This document shows positions 10,787-21,021 of a stretch of 64,000 bases of DNA, in pieces. The first letter of the stretch is position 1, and each line of letters starts with the position of its first letter. A program made the translations under genes and the position numbers. The notes under the pieces were generated by a model, which ran no database searches, was not told the DNA's origin, and saw only the letters and a program-made list of their open reading frames with translations. Source of the DNA: Isoetes taiwanensis (lineage: Eukaryota > Streptophyta > Lycopodiopsida > Isoetales > Isoetaceae); the NCBI GenBank assembly GCA_021234155.1, contig JAJEKV010000059.1, forward strand, positions 1,095,844 to 1,159,843. Direction: 5' to 3'.

Positions 10787-12219
10787 TCACATGGCTTTTT
10801 TGTTTGGCCTCCCTAATGGAACAATGAGAGGCCCCCCGTTTAGCTCCCTTCGTCTTCGAGTTGGTATGGGTCGTCGAAAATTATAGTCAATAAATATCTC
10901 ATCCCCCGGTCTCAAATTCTTAATAGCACAAACCCGCACATAAAATCCAGCATGTCCAGCCATATGATCAGAATCATGTATATCTGTCTCCTCAAAAATA
11001 GCATTTGACAACTCTAAATGACCATGTGAGCTGTTAATAAGACCAGCAATATTTCCATGAATGGTAGGACGACCATCGATATAAAGCTTGTCAGCTATCG
11101 ACACATCTTCTCCATGTTCCTTTTGCTTATTCAGTCTGCACCAATTCATTACTAGACCATACATAGACATGCTAGGCATGAACGATGCCAATCTTATCCA
11201 AACACCCCAACTATATCTGGGTCCTCCATATGCCATCAGAGTTGTTGGATTTTCAAGACTACCAGATACACTTTCTAAGATATATAAGCTTCTTCCTGCC
11301 TCGGGAATCTTTCTAGATGGTGCAATCATATATCGACGTCCCCAATAGATGAACTCCTCCAACATTGGTAGAAGCTGTCCTTCCCAACAACCAAATGTCC
11401 TACGATCAAATGGAACAATTGCATTTTTAAGACTGTCTGGCATATGAGTATGGTAATCCCCATCAGTCTCATTAACATGTGAAAGAGAATATGTGCTAAA
11501 CCAGGCCTTAATTGAAAGTGTTGCAGACTCCCCCCTTGTACGTCCTCTTACTTGTTTACTGTCTACTACCATTTCTTTTGCATCACTGGAAGAGGTACTT
11601 GAACCTTGTTCACGACATCTACGAAGCCGAATTCTAGGTGGTGTAGATGAGGATGTGGATGGAAATCCTATTTGATCCTCGGGTGCAATTGGTGAGTTAT
11701 GTTGCAAGCCCCTTATATACTGCAAGATTGGCAAGATTATCCAAATTCTAATGTTGCCAAAATCAAAGATAGAGAAAAACTTTATAGACGTACCTCATCG
11801 GCCTTTCGACACATCCGTCTTTCAGAATAATCAGGAGGAGGTGCATCTGCACACCATCCAAATCTTATTTTATGATCTTCTCTGACACTGTACTCTAGTT
11901 TTCTCGTACCACGACACTTCAAGCACCAACAAGGCCATTTAGATTGATATAGACTTTGGACGGGATCGACTCTTGCATTATCTGATCGCGCACCTCTACT
12001 AGAATGCGAAGAAGAAGAGTCCATCCTGCATTTAACCAATATTGCAATTGTAAAAGGTGTAGTTGTACTGGAAATAAGAATATTACAAAATTAAATTAAC
12101 CGTTGTTTTCGACGAGTACGACGTATCCTATTTTTTCTTGAGGGCCCTGCACTTGGCTCACTTGACTCGCTTGATGATGTAGCGCTCGTCTTTCCACTTG
12201 AGGAAGAAGCCATCTTCAT
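10787..12219 (-). CDS. SET-domain protein encoded inside CACTA 1, sharing a Transpos_assoc-like N-terminus
   Basis: Three exons join cleanly: 12219-12101, 12025-11794 and 11719-10787, about 427 codons from the first ATG (a second in-frame ATG is at 12213). Exon 1 is serine-rich and ends RIRRTRRKQR. Exon 2 carries WPCWCLKCRG then REDHKIRFGWC, a Cys/His pattern like the Transpos_assoc domain at the start of TNP2 proteins. Exon 3 carries IPEAGRSLYI, GNIAGLINSS (near 11029-11057) and LRPGDEIFIDYN (near 10880-10906). These correspond to the SET motifs GN.ARFINHS and GEEL.YDY. The canonical NHS histidine is replaced (INSS), so catalytic activity is uncertain. No stop interrupts it. Exon 3 lacks its own early ATG, so it depends on exons 1-2. 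Confidence 0.7.
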
Positions 12220-12953
12220 AAATTAAAGAAGTTAGCAATAGCATCCCCTTAAGCATAGCTGCATGTGCTAATAACAATTTTTAAGATTCTATAACAATGT
12301 CCTAGGAAAAAAAAACAGAGAAATTTATGTAGTAGAAACTTCAATTACAAGTTTATGACAAGAATGTGTGACAAAACTTTCCTCACAATTTTCACTAAAT
12401 GTAGATGAGTTTTAGTTCTCCCACACCTGCCTAAAATGAATGCATCCAAACATTGGATGCCAATCCTAATAGTATAGTCAAATGTAATTTAAAATACAAG
12501 ACTAGGCCGTACACAACCAAGTGCCTAAAATATAATATTTGCTAAACTTAGACTGTATTTGGAATGAGAGTTTGAAAAATTTATCATATAGAAAGGATAG
12601 ACAAACAAGATGTGTCTTCAACGATAAATTATCAACCATGGGATGTTCTGGTTTCCTTGCATATGGTATTTTCTAACCACGTTATGATACACATCAAGTG
12701 TCTGATATAAGCACATGTTTAGGTGGATGATAAATATCAATACTCATGCGACAGTACGGACAACCGGGTATATGGATTGATTAGCTTTGACCCATTGATT
12801 ATAACCCCAAGCAATGAGTTTCGGAACGGAGGACCTTTGAAATAAGATTTAACATCCCATGTTGGCCCAACTTGCCTTTCAAGTATGTATTATGATGTTG
12901 TTTAATCTAATGTGTACATGCATGCTAGTTAGAACTAAATTACAAGAAATTTA

Positions 12954-12977
12954 TCGCGGCGGCCAAGGCCGCCGCGA
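12954..12977. repeat. Perfect GC-rich palindrome
   Basis: TCGCGGCGGCC, a 2-base loop AA, then GGCCGCCGCGA. It follows ATTACAAGAAATT, which resembles the CACTACAAGAAA start common to plant CACTA elements, so it may be a decayed transposon end. Confidence 0.8.
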
Positions 12978-13605
12978 ACATTTCTCTTTACCAGCTTGGT
13001 GTCATTTCAAGATGAAAATTTTCAATTCAAACTATAACAGAAAATGATGTAGTTGAAAAGGCCCAAAAATTTATTCAATATGGTTTAATAAGAAAAACAA
13101 CATTAATTGCACTATGCCCTCAAGTTGCACTCTTCGAAGGTGCTTTGGTGTCATTCTGGGTAAAAAAGGGTAAATGCATATACACACCCAAATTTTATAG
13201 ACCTTGTGATCATTAACATGCGTATTTGTTGTTGGGCTTGAAAAGACAGTGGCAGTGCTTCATGTAGCCTAATTCTATGGTTAACAACGTTTATCAATCA
13301 AGGGAAGTTTATAAATCAAGGAGAATATTGAATCTTGTTTCGAGATGCAACTATGAAGAAACCTAGATTGATGCTTCCATATGCAAACAAATGCAAATTA
13401 TGAGGTCGACAAAATTTTGACACTCAAGACAGATATCTTCTTGATCCAAGAGTTTACAGTTAGTTCTACATGTTTGTGTCATCGCAACAAATTTTGCTTC
13501 ATACCATGTAAATGTTCTTGGCAGACCACAAACATCCAAAAGTTAGGTTTGACTTCACATTATTTAGCTCTAGCAAAAAAAAACAACTTCATTTTGCCCC
13601 TCTCC

Positions 13606-13694
13606 CTCCTTTTACCTTTTAAACTACTCCATATTGTTGACTGCCTCTTCCTCCTTTTACCTTTTAAACTACTCCATATTGTTGATTGCCTGGC
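13606..13694. repeat. Two-copy tandem repeat, 45-bp period
   Basis: CTCCTTTTACCTTTTAAACT begins at 13606 and again at 13651. Both copies continue into ACTCCATATTGTTGA(C/T)TGCCT. Confidence 0.9.
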
Positions 13695-14077
13695 TTAGTG
13701 ACCCTTTCAAACTTTTATGTTTTTAAATGCCTTGTTGAGCTCAAGACCTTTTGATAGACTAGTCAATCAGCACGGATTCACACTTGAGCTAACCATGGAT
13801 TCACACTTGAGCTAACGCCAGTGCTTTTGTTTTCCCCTTGATGGAGCCACTTTACTGCCTGTCAGTTCCCTACCACTAGAATGAATCTAAGGCTTGAACT
13901 ATATATGCTAAGGTCACTCCAATTGAATGCCATCTAAAGGCATAAATAAAATCGTGAAATCAGATGCCTAAATCAGATGCCTGTGTCAAATACGTGTGGT
14001 ATAATCTATGTTCACATGTGGTATTCTGCAGATTTCTGCATTGGACATCACCTATCATGACAACATTAAAGCTACTT

Positions 14078-14287
14078 TTAGTAGTACCAAATGGTATATT
14101 CTGCCAAGAACAATAAAATTCTTGCATCAGCAAATCTCTTCAGTTGGTTCTGCTGAGATAAATGAGCTGAGATAAATGAGCTGTTAAAGTCATAATTGAC
14201 ATCCGCAAGATAGAGTCCACAGGCAGGTGCCATTACTGGGGTTAATGTGACAGATCTTGCCTCCAAAATTCTCTTCACTACATCCAT
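14078..14287 (-). pseudogene. tRNA pseudouridine synthase (TruA/Pus-like) C-terminal fragment
   Basis: The minus-strand frame from 14287 begins MDVVKRILEARSV and continues MAPACGLYLADVNYDF. The sequence 'lL.ar....a...APA.GLYL..V.Y' is the conserved C-terminal motif of TruA-family enzymes, which convert uridine to pseudouridine in tRNA anticodon arms. Only this end of the gene is present. The residues after it do not match, and it lies inside a transposon next to pieces of unrelated genes. I read it as captured cargo, not a working gene. Confidence 0.6.
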
Positions 14288-14506
14288 GCATCCCTCTCAG
14301 AAACATTCCAAATAGAAATTGTGAACCGACATAATACGATACTAACCATCATCTACTGAAAGGACTCTAGAGCCCAACATTATGGATAACATAGAAGTTA
14401 CGAATCAAAATAACACAAAAGATAACGATATTGAAAATTTTACTGGGTTATGAAGAAGTTTATAATATTGGGCCTCATATTGGCTCATGTGATTATTGAA
14501 TTTAAT

Positions 14507-14782
14507 TCAACAAAATTGACCTTTCAAACAGTTTGGACAAAGACACCCTGCAATTATGGCAGTTGGCATATTGAAGGGAAGCTGTGAAACCATCTTTGAT
14601 ACCGTCATGGCCTTGGGACCTTCACGTGCAGAGTGAGTACAACTACCACCATTTCCATTATGGACATTTTCACCTTTCAAATAATGAGTAATGTTCATTA
14701 TAGATGGGATTTTTGTTTCAAGCAAGGAAAGATAATCGAGCATGTAAATGGACACATAGATATTGTGCACAAGCAATTGCAT
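14507..14782 (-). other. Unidentified open frame, 91 codons
   Basis: A minus-strand frame in transposon cargo. Its C-terminal half reads MVSQLPFNMPTAIIAGCLCP, with CxxC (CPNC). I recognise no family. It may be another captured exon. Confidence 0.2.
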
Positions 14783-14855
14783 GACCGGTGGCTACCTGGG
14801 TGAGTGTATGTATTAAAAACGATTAATTTAACTGCCTTGAGTTTTTGCAATCTAG

Positions 14856-15280
14856 GTCTATGAGACCAAGAGATTTGTTATTTCTCCGTTACTGGAGGCG
14901 CGAGTATGATCGTTCATATAGTAAGTTTGTAGAAAGCTTGTCAAGGTTCCTCTTTGAAATAAAATTCGTTTCGTAATATATTCTGATCCTTATGATTGCA
15001 ATGCTGCAGCTATTCTTTATCGATCGGTTGAAGATGATCGGTGTCCAAATCAGCGAGGATTTGTGCGTCTTACGAGATTAAAAGTATTTAAACATTATCT
15101 TTTAGCACAAAAAGAGAAGTATATGAACCTTTTGCGTAAACATAAATCATATGTTCACCTGCAGTGGTGGATATGTCATATCACCTCTTAAGTTTGAGGG
15201 GACCGCACCACGTTCTCTTCTAAGACACATGGTAGAAATAGATTGGAAGTCATGGTCATTATTACTTTGAACCAAAGACG
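14856..15280 (+). pseudogene. EDR2-like (START / DUF1336 family) gene fragment with introns
   Basis: Three consecutive exon-like blocks match plant ENHANCED DISEASE RESISTANCE 2-type lipid-binding proteins. 14856-14920 reads SMRPRDLLFLRYWRREYDRS. 15010-15083 reads ILYRSVEDDRCPNQRGFVRL. 15165-15271 reads GGYVISPLKFEGTAPRSLLR then HMVEIDWKSW. The first two have GT-AG borders. The third does not join in phase with the second and ends in a stop after SLLL. The START-domain core continues only as traces (TLQFLERIAG near 15297). Retained introns show capture at the DNA level. Non-functional cargo. Confidence 0.7.
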
Positions 15281-15594
15281 CATGAAAAAAAGCAACACTT
15301 CAGTTTCTTGAACGCATTGCAGGTGTAGCATGCAACTTTCAAGGTTTCGACCTGGAACGTTTTTCTGACCTGCAATACATTTTCAATGTTATTTGCAGCC
15401 TTAAGAGAGTTTTTCGAGTCAAAGCCCCTTGGTTATCATTTCAGTTCGTCCTCAGGGTATGAATCAAAGGAGGGATATCCCTCAGATGCCCCTTGCATTC
15501 CTTGGCTTGAAAACGAGCATGAACATCTGTAGAAATACATCGGACATCAAGAATAGAGACATTCCCTTCTTTCTGAAACATGCACACAGATAAT

Positions 15595-16080
15595 CACTAC
15601 TACAGAACGGGCTATTAGCGACGTCATTAGTGACGTCACATCGACGTATTAGAGACGTCAGACGTCGCATGAAGACGTCTTGCAAATGTTGCGGACGTTG
15701 CAAAATGACGCCGCCAGGATTCGCCGCGCGGCGGACGTCACGTCGCAGTGAAGCGTGGTTTCGCGGCGCCCTCGACGCCGGCCAGAGCGTTGTTAATACG
15801 CCGCTACGACGTTCTAATCTCGTTATCTTTCGTCACCCATGAAGCGTTGTTTTCGGCGTGCATGCAACATGTTTGCAGCGTCCGGGCGTCGGTGTAACGT
15901 CCTCCACACGTTCTTATCTCGTTGCTTACATCGCCGCAGCCAGGCGTTGTTTACGACGTATTTGGCAGCGGTTGCGCAACGCATAAGGCGCCGAAGATAA
16001 CGCCCTTCATACGCCGTTCCAACGTTGTTATCTCGTTGCTTGCACGCCACAAATGAAACGTCCACATCAATGGCAATGAT
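15595..16080. repeat. Left TIR and subterminal array of CACTA 2
   Basis: Repeated GACGTC, GCGACGT, CGTTGTTATCTCGTTGCTT and GGCGTTGT motifs follow the TIR. They are notably GC- and CpG-rich against AT-rich surroundings. Motif copies recur at the other end. Confidence 0.8.
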
Positions 16081-16506
16081 TTCATTTTTTAAAATAACCC
16101 TTGCCAATATCAATGGTTCTGCCTCGATTGTCAAGCCTTTTCTTCATATCGGCAGTAACCAGAAAGGGGTTTGAACCCCAATAATTCCAAGAACTCAAGA
16201 ACATGGATTTGAACCCCAGTTATTCTAGGATATCATGAAGAACAGGATTTATGCTTCCCTATAAATGGAATAATTCTGGGCATCTAGAATAGAAGCTTGA
16301 TGTGTTTGACCTGGACATTTAACTGAGTCAATTTTCGGATGCTGCAGTTAAGCTTATACAACAGAGTTGAAGTGCTGCAAACATATAAAAGTTACTCATT
16401 TAGTACAACAAGGAAAAAAACCTAAATAAAGACACTCAATCTGTCTCAAAATCTGTCTCAATAATGCAACGAATATTTCAGTCTCATCTTTGCATGGCGA
16501 CTTGAC
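16081..16506. other. Non-coding interior of CACTA 2
   Basis: No gene seen. A phrase containing TTTGAACCCC occurs twice (near 16168 and 16210). Confidence 0.4.
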
Positions 16507-17280
16507 AATGCAATGGTTCTATGGAAACATAGAACCATCATTCTTGGAAAGACGAAAATAGCTTGGACCTTTTTTCTTGCACTTTTGCCTATATATTGAT
16601 TCAGTTTCAAGCTTTTCTCATCGGCCTTCTTTTTGAGCGTTTCCATCTTTGTCTATGTTGTGCTTCTAGCTTTCCTAGTTAGTTTGTTTATTAGCTTTCC
16701 TAGTTAGTTTGTTTACGTTTAGAATTTGATAGGCGTGCTCTTCGTATTGGCGTTATTCTTTCTAGATGTTAAGAACTGAAAGTTCGATTTTCCTTTTGAT
16801 TCTAACTCATAGGAGTCGTTTGCTAATGACATAGAAATTTATGGTCCCCTCTGTAAGTTTATCTCTGGAGTTATGGCTGGTCTGGTTTCCTATAGATTCC
16901 AATGTTTCAAGCATAATCTCTTCCAACCCTCTCCTATGATTTTTAGAGTAGTAAATTTTTTAAACGTGTTCTGCTTTTCGTCAGTCTGAAAACGTGTTCT
17001 GCTTTTAGTCAGTCTGATGTCCTATAAACATCACATTTGTGACTAAAATCTCATGTTCATAAACATTGGCGTTTCTTTCTGCTTATCCATGCATATTTTT
17101 TCTGATTCCAGTTTTGAGATTTCCATTTTCTTCTTGATCTTTTTTGAATCCAATTTTTGAGATTTCCAGTAAGTATCTTCTTCTTGATCTTTTCTGATAC
17201 CTTTCATGGATACTTAGTGTTAGATTAGTTTGCCCAATTCTGTCCTAATTAATTTCTTCGTACATCCATGCTTCTATTCT
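16507..17280 (-). repeat. Dispersed repeat family, copy A (inverted relative to 44880-45745)
   Basis: The complement of this stretch aligns by eye, with gaps, to 44940-45745. Shared anchors include CTATTTTCGTCTT, CCATAGAACCATTGCATT, TCTATCAAATTCTAA, TTCCTATGAGTTAGAA and GGCCGATGA. The first 169 bp (16507-16675) recur almost letter for letter at 19357-19525. It contains an imperfect palindrome GGTTCTATGGAAACATAGAACC. The element class is not recognised. Confidence 0.65.
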
Positions 17281-18966
17281 GAGGTGCTGGCCTTCCAATT
17301 TGGGCTTTTTTGGTACTTCTAATTTGATCCTACTCTTCTTTTTTCTTGCACATTCGATGGCAGCTTGTCGCCCAAACTGCTAACATAGATAAGGAAGGAG
17401 GCAGGTAGTTTTTTGCACAGATTGTAGCTTTGATTCTGTCTTGTTTGTCCCTTTTGTCTAGAATGTTAAAAGTCTTTGTTTTGCCTCTCGATTTTTCTTC
17501 TTAGTATCTTTTATTGTCTTTTAAAAATAGCTATCAGGTCTGTTTTTGTCAGGCTATTTCCTTACAGTGGGCCTTTCTTTCTTGCTCTGTCTTAATCTTC
17601 TTCTGCTTAATTTAGCTTGAAGTGAGCCTTTTCTGCTATTTTTGTTACCCCGATCCAAAGCTCCAAAACCGTGGTTTCTTCATCTGCTTCTCATAAATTT
17701 TCTGAGGCTAACTAAATATTCTTACCTCAGAGTTGTGCCCTATTGTTAAGAACTCTGCTGATCTATTTCTCTATTTCTCCAGTGTTGATATTCCAGCTTT
17801 CTTCAGTTATCTGGCCCCGTATCAAGCAGAAGTTTCGTTCTATACCTTTGGTGCAGTTTGCAAAGATCTGTTGTTACGATTCATAGCCTTTCTTTCGATC
17901 TTCTGTAGTTTCTGTAAACTGCTGCACCACCTCTTGTTCTTCATCTTAGCATGCAGATGAGACCGCTGGAAGCGGATTTGGGCCGCTACAGGGTAGGAAA
18001 CGGCAGCTCTGGCTGCCTCCGGATTCATGGCGGAGCCATGTCGGGGCTCCCCGATTTTAGGGGCGCTCATATCTTTGCTCCCTTATTTACGTCATTTTTG
18101 CTCCCTTTGGGAGTTTGCAGTCCCCTACAACATTTGATGACTAGATTGCTTTGAAAACCATGGATTTTTGGATGTTTGGCTAGCACGATACCTTTTGTTA
18201 AGCCATTATTTTCTTCTCTTATTCCATTTTTTAACGTTTTAAACTATGGAGGTACCTTCTTTAATTGTCGCACCTATGGCTTTTGTTTCTTTTCGGTAGG
18301 TCAAGCTCAAATTTTAGCCCTTCGTCCACGGTTTATATTGAGTTTTTGTCCCTAATCCTCACATTACCTCAAGTTCACAAAACTCAATGTCTTCTTATAT
18401 TTTCTCACTTTTGCGTTTATGATAACCAAAACTTCTTCACCTGTCGAGTTCTTGGTATCTGAACCATCAACTTCCAAGCTTGATTTGAGTTTCACTTCCT
18501 TTCTCTTTCTAGACATCTTCGCAGGGGCCTTATGAATTTTTGTCTAGGCTCTCGCACTTTATTGCCATGCATATGTATTTGTTGTCCATGTTCTTTTGAG
18601 ATTGTCATTTGCTTCTCACCTTTGCAATCCAAATTTCATCACAAACATGAATTCTGATCTATACTCTACGATCGCCGATTGTTTCATAGCCTTGCTAGAC
18701 CCTATAGTGTTCCTTCACTTATTGAGCCTATCCACATGATTTGGGACGATTTTCATACTATCACCTATGTGTCCACTTTATTTCTATTGTGGTAGCATCA
18801 CAATTACGTTATCACCTATGTGTCCACTTGATTTCTATTGTGGTAGCATCACGATTACGTGCTTGTTAACATCTGGATTAATTTCTTGGCTTATTTCTAG
18901 CCATTTGAACTATCTGCCATATCCTCGCATGTTGAATCAGTGGTTCTTTCAATTGGCATGATGTAA

Positions 18967-18969
<3 letters not shown>
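17281..18969. other. Non-coding, pyrimidine-rich plus strand
   Basis: A long T/C-rich stretch without a recognisable gene. A 56-bp phrase is tandemly repeated near 18763 and 18819 (ATGTGTCCACTT, ATTTCTATTGTGGTAGCATC). 17950-18070 is locally GC-rich with small hairpins (GGAGCCATGTCGGGGCTCC). Confidence 0.5.

Positions 18970-19014
<45 letters not shown>
18970..19014. repeat. (CT)n microsatellite
   Basis: An uninterrupted run of about 22 CT units directly before the SINE-like sequence. Confidence 0.95.
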
Positions 19015-19017
<3 letters not shown>

Positions 19018-19235
19018 TGTCACTTGGTCTGTTGGATAGACCTCAGACTTGACACTGTGAGGTCGAGTGTTCGAACCTCATGGGGTGATAAGAGGACACT
19101 ATGTACCATTGGTAGATGTAAACTGACTACAATTGATGTAAAGTGGTTGGGGGAAGGGCCCAATTGGGTGAGTGTCCCATAGATCAATGTGGTCTCCAGT
19201 GGACGTTAAAAACTGTTCTTCTTCTTCTTCTTCTC
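19015..19235 (+). mobile_element. tRNA-derived SINE-like element
   Basis: An A-box-like TGGTCTGTTGGATAG (19025-19039) is followed at tRNA-like spacing by a B-box-like GTGTTCGAACCT (19067-19078). A non-tRNA body and a simple 3' tail (TTCTTCTTCTTC) follow. This is the standard RNA polymerase III SINE layout. The body phrase TTTTTAACGTCC...CC.CAT.GATC..TGGGAC, in complement, resembles 44226-44280, suggesting another family member there. Confidence 0.55.
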
Positions 19236-19319
19236 TCTCTCTCTCTGTGTGTTGGCGAACATCTTATGGTTTTTTCGTTTCTTTGAGGAGGAGGTAGAGT
19301 GTTCCTCTTCTTTCGGCCT

Positions 19320-19525
19320 TGAGATGATGTTTTGTTGTTGATTGTAGTCTTCCAAGAATGCAATGGTTCTATGGAAACATAGAACCATCATTCTTGGAAA
19401 GACGAAAATAGCTTGGACCTTTTTTCTTGCACTTTTGCCTATATATTGATTCAGTTTCAAGCTTTTCTCATCGGCCTTCTTTTTGAGCGTTTCCATCTTT
19501 GTCTATGTTGTGCTTCTAGCTTTCC
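19320..19525. repeat. Chimeric duplicate joining copies of 20315-20355 and 16507-16675
   Basis: 19320-19358 repeats the 40 bp at about 20315-20355 (ATGATGTTTTGTTGTTGATT, GTAGTCTTCCAAGAAT). It passes directly into a nearly perfect copy of 16507-16675. In the minus-strand reading the first part gives FLEDYNQQQNIIS, the same text that follows the CPN20 fragment at 20345. The composite suggests template switching during repair. Confidence 0.7.
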
Positions 19526-19573
19526 CTCCCTCCCAACCCTCATTCAAGCCTTGTTTCTTGGTGCAATAATATA

Positions 19574-19740
19574 GGGGCGGATGTTCTTCCCTGGCTAGTT
19601 TGCAGATGATTATTCCTGGCTAGACAGATGTTCTTCCCCGACCCCTTCGCTTTATGGTAAATTAGTCATGGGCGGATGTTCTTCCCCGCACTAGTTGCAG
19701 ATGTGTTTACTTGGCTAGGCGGATGCTCTTCCCCGACCCA
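19574..19740. repeat. Degenerate tandem repeat, about 45-50 bp period
   Basis: Four units share GG(C)GGATGTTCTTCCCCG, or close variants, plus TGGCTAG. They begin near 19577, 19624, 19672 and 19720. Confidence 0.75.
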
Positions 19741-20339
19741 ATCAATGGACTTAGTTTTTCTAAAGGGCACTTGTTGAGAGAGTTGGAGATGAGAGAGTTG
19801 GAGATTTTTTGATACTCTTTGTCATTTTTTATCCCTTTTTAGGGCTGCTAATAAAGATTTAACAGTTCTCCTCTTTTCTGCTTTAGTCATATTCTCCAGG
19901 TCGTTTTACTCTCTTTTTGCAGTTGAGATGATTTTGGGAGCATGCCGATGCAATTTCAAAGATTTTTTATGGTCCTTGCATTTTCTGGCGCGTGGAGTCT
20001 TCTGGCACATGGAGATTGTTCGACATATTGCTGCTGGTTCAAACCTTAGCTTCATCAGTCGTATCCCTCTTAGTCCATTTTTTATCTTCATGGTTTTCCC
20101 CGAAAACCCGAAAGGGCGGGGTTTTTAGTCCAGTTGATAAGATTTCGGACTTTGAGTCTGTGTGGCTTTATATTTTTCTTATTAAGACCCTCGATGATTG
20201 TCTAGTTTCGGGGTCTTAAACATGTTTGGCTTTGATATGTTTTTGGTCATTCATTGTTACTATGCTACTGTTGTACTCGATGTTTTTGGAACGCTCAATA
20301 GGAAAGCCACTTCACTGAGATGATGTTTTGTTGTTGATT

Positions 20340-21021
20340 GTAGTCTTCCAAGAATCTAAGAAAGACTAAAGCTCTGTCATTTAAAGGCTGAAGATCCTTG
20401 ATATCATCCGTGGCAAGGAGCCCAACAATGTCATCTTCCTTAAGTAGAAGATGGTTGCTGTCATTGAACTGAACTTCAGTGCCTGCATATTTTGAGTAGA
20501 CAATCAAATCCCCAACCTATAGACAACAACAGAAGTCAGGCTAGAACCATTTTTAACAACGAAAAAATCTTTGCAAGGCAGCGTTTTAAATTATCAACGA
20601 CCATGTAAAAGAACAATCACCTTTAAAGCAGGCTCAAGCTTTTTGTCACCAACTGGTCCATCACCAACGGCAACTACTTCGCTTTGAGCTGTGGTTGGTA
20701 ACAAGGTTCCTCCAGAAGTCTTTTCCTCGACTATTTGTCTTTTCACTAAAACCCTATCACCAAGGGGCTTAAGGGTTTTAAACTGCAAGGGAACATCAAG
20801 TGCACATCAACGGCCATAAATCTCCAACTACATCCTAAGCTACAAGCAAGCATCCTAAGCTACAAGCAAGCACGTTAAAAGCCGCTTATCCATGAAGTTT
20901 AGCGATCATTAAATCCAGAAAGAAAAGTTCCACTTACATTACAACAACACCGACAAATGCAAAATGCCATCTTGGTTGAACATACCTTTGAGGTGCAAAG
21001 AACACTTGTAGCTGCTCTCAT
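20340..21021 (-). pseudogene. CPN20 (chloroplast co-chaperonin, double GroES) 5' gene fragment
   Basis: Three exons with GT-AG introns in phase: 21021-20986 (MRAATSVLCTSK, start of a transit-peptide-like leader), 20782-20621 ([20 protein letters not shown] then [20 protein letters not shown]) and 20516 to about 20345 (VGDLIVYSKYAGTEVQFNDS then KEDDIVGLLATDDIKDLQPL). This is the first GroES-like domain of plastid Cpn20, which caps the Cpn60 chaperonin. The second domain is missing: reading breaks after LNDRALVF into FLEDYNQQQ. The gap between TAQS and EVVAVG appears shorter than usual. Intron retention shows genomic capture by CACTA 2. Confidence 0.85.

Larger units (their letters stand above)
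12220..14077. other. Non-coding interior of CACTA 1
   Basis: AT-rich sequence with no recognisable gene. It contains a GC-rich palindrome at 12954-12977 and a 45-bp tandem duplication at 13606-13694. A 22-bp phrase (attcacacttgagctaac) is repeated near 13772 and 13797. The region upstream of 12219 presumably holds the promoter of the SET/TNP2 exons, but I see no distinctive element. Confidence 0.5.

Noticed and set aside
16507-19525. LTR retrotransposon with 169-bp LTRs at 16507 and 19357
   Set aside because: The repeats lack TG...CA ends, target duplications and any internal gag or pol. The right copy is fused to a CPN20-flank duplicate.
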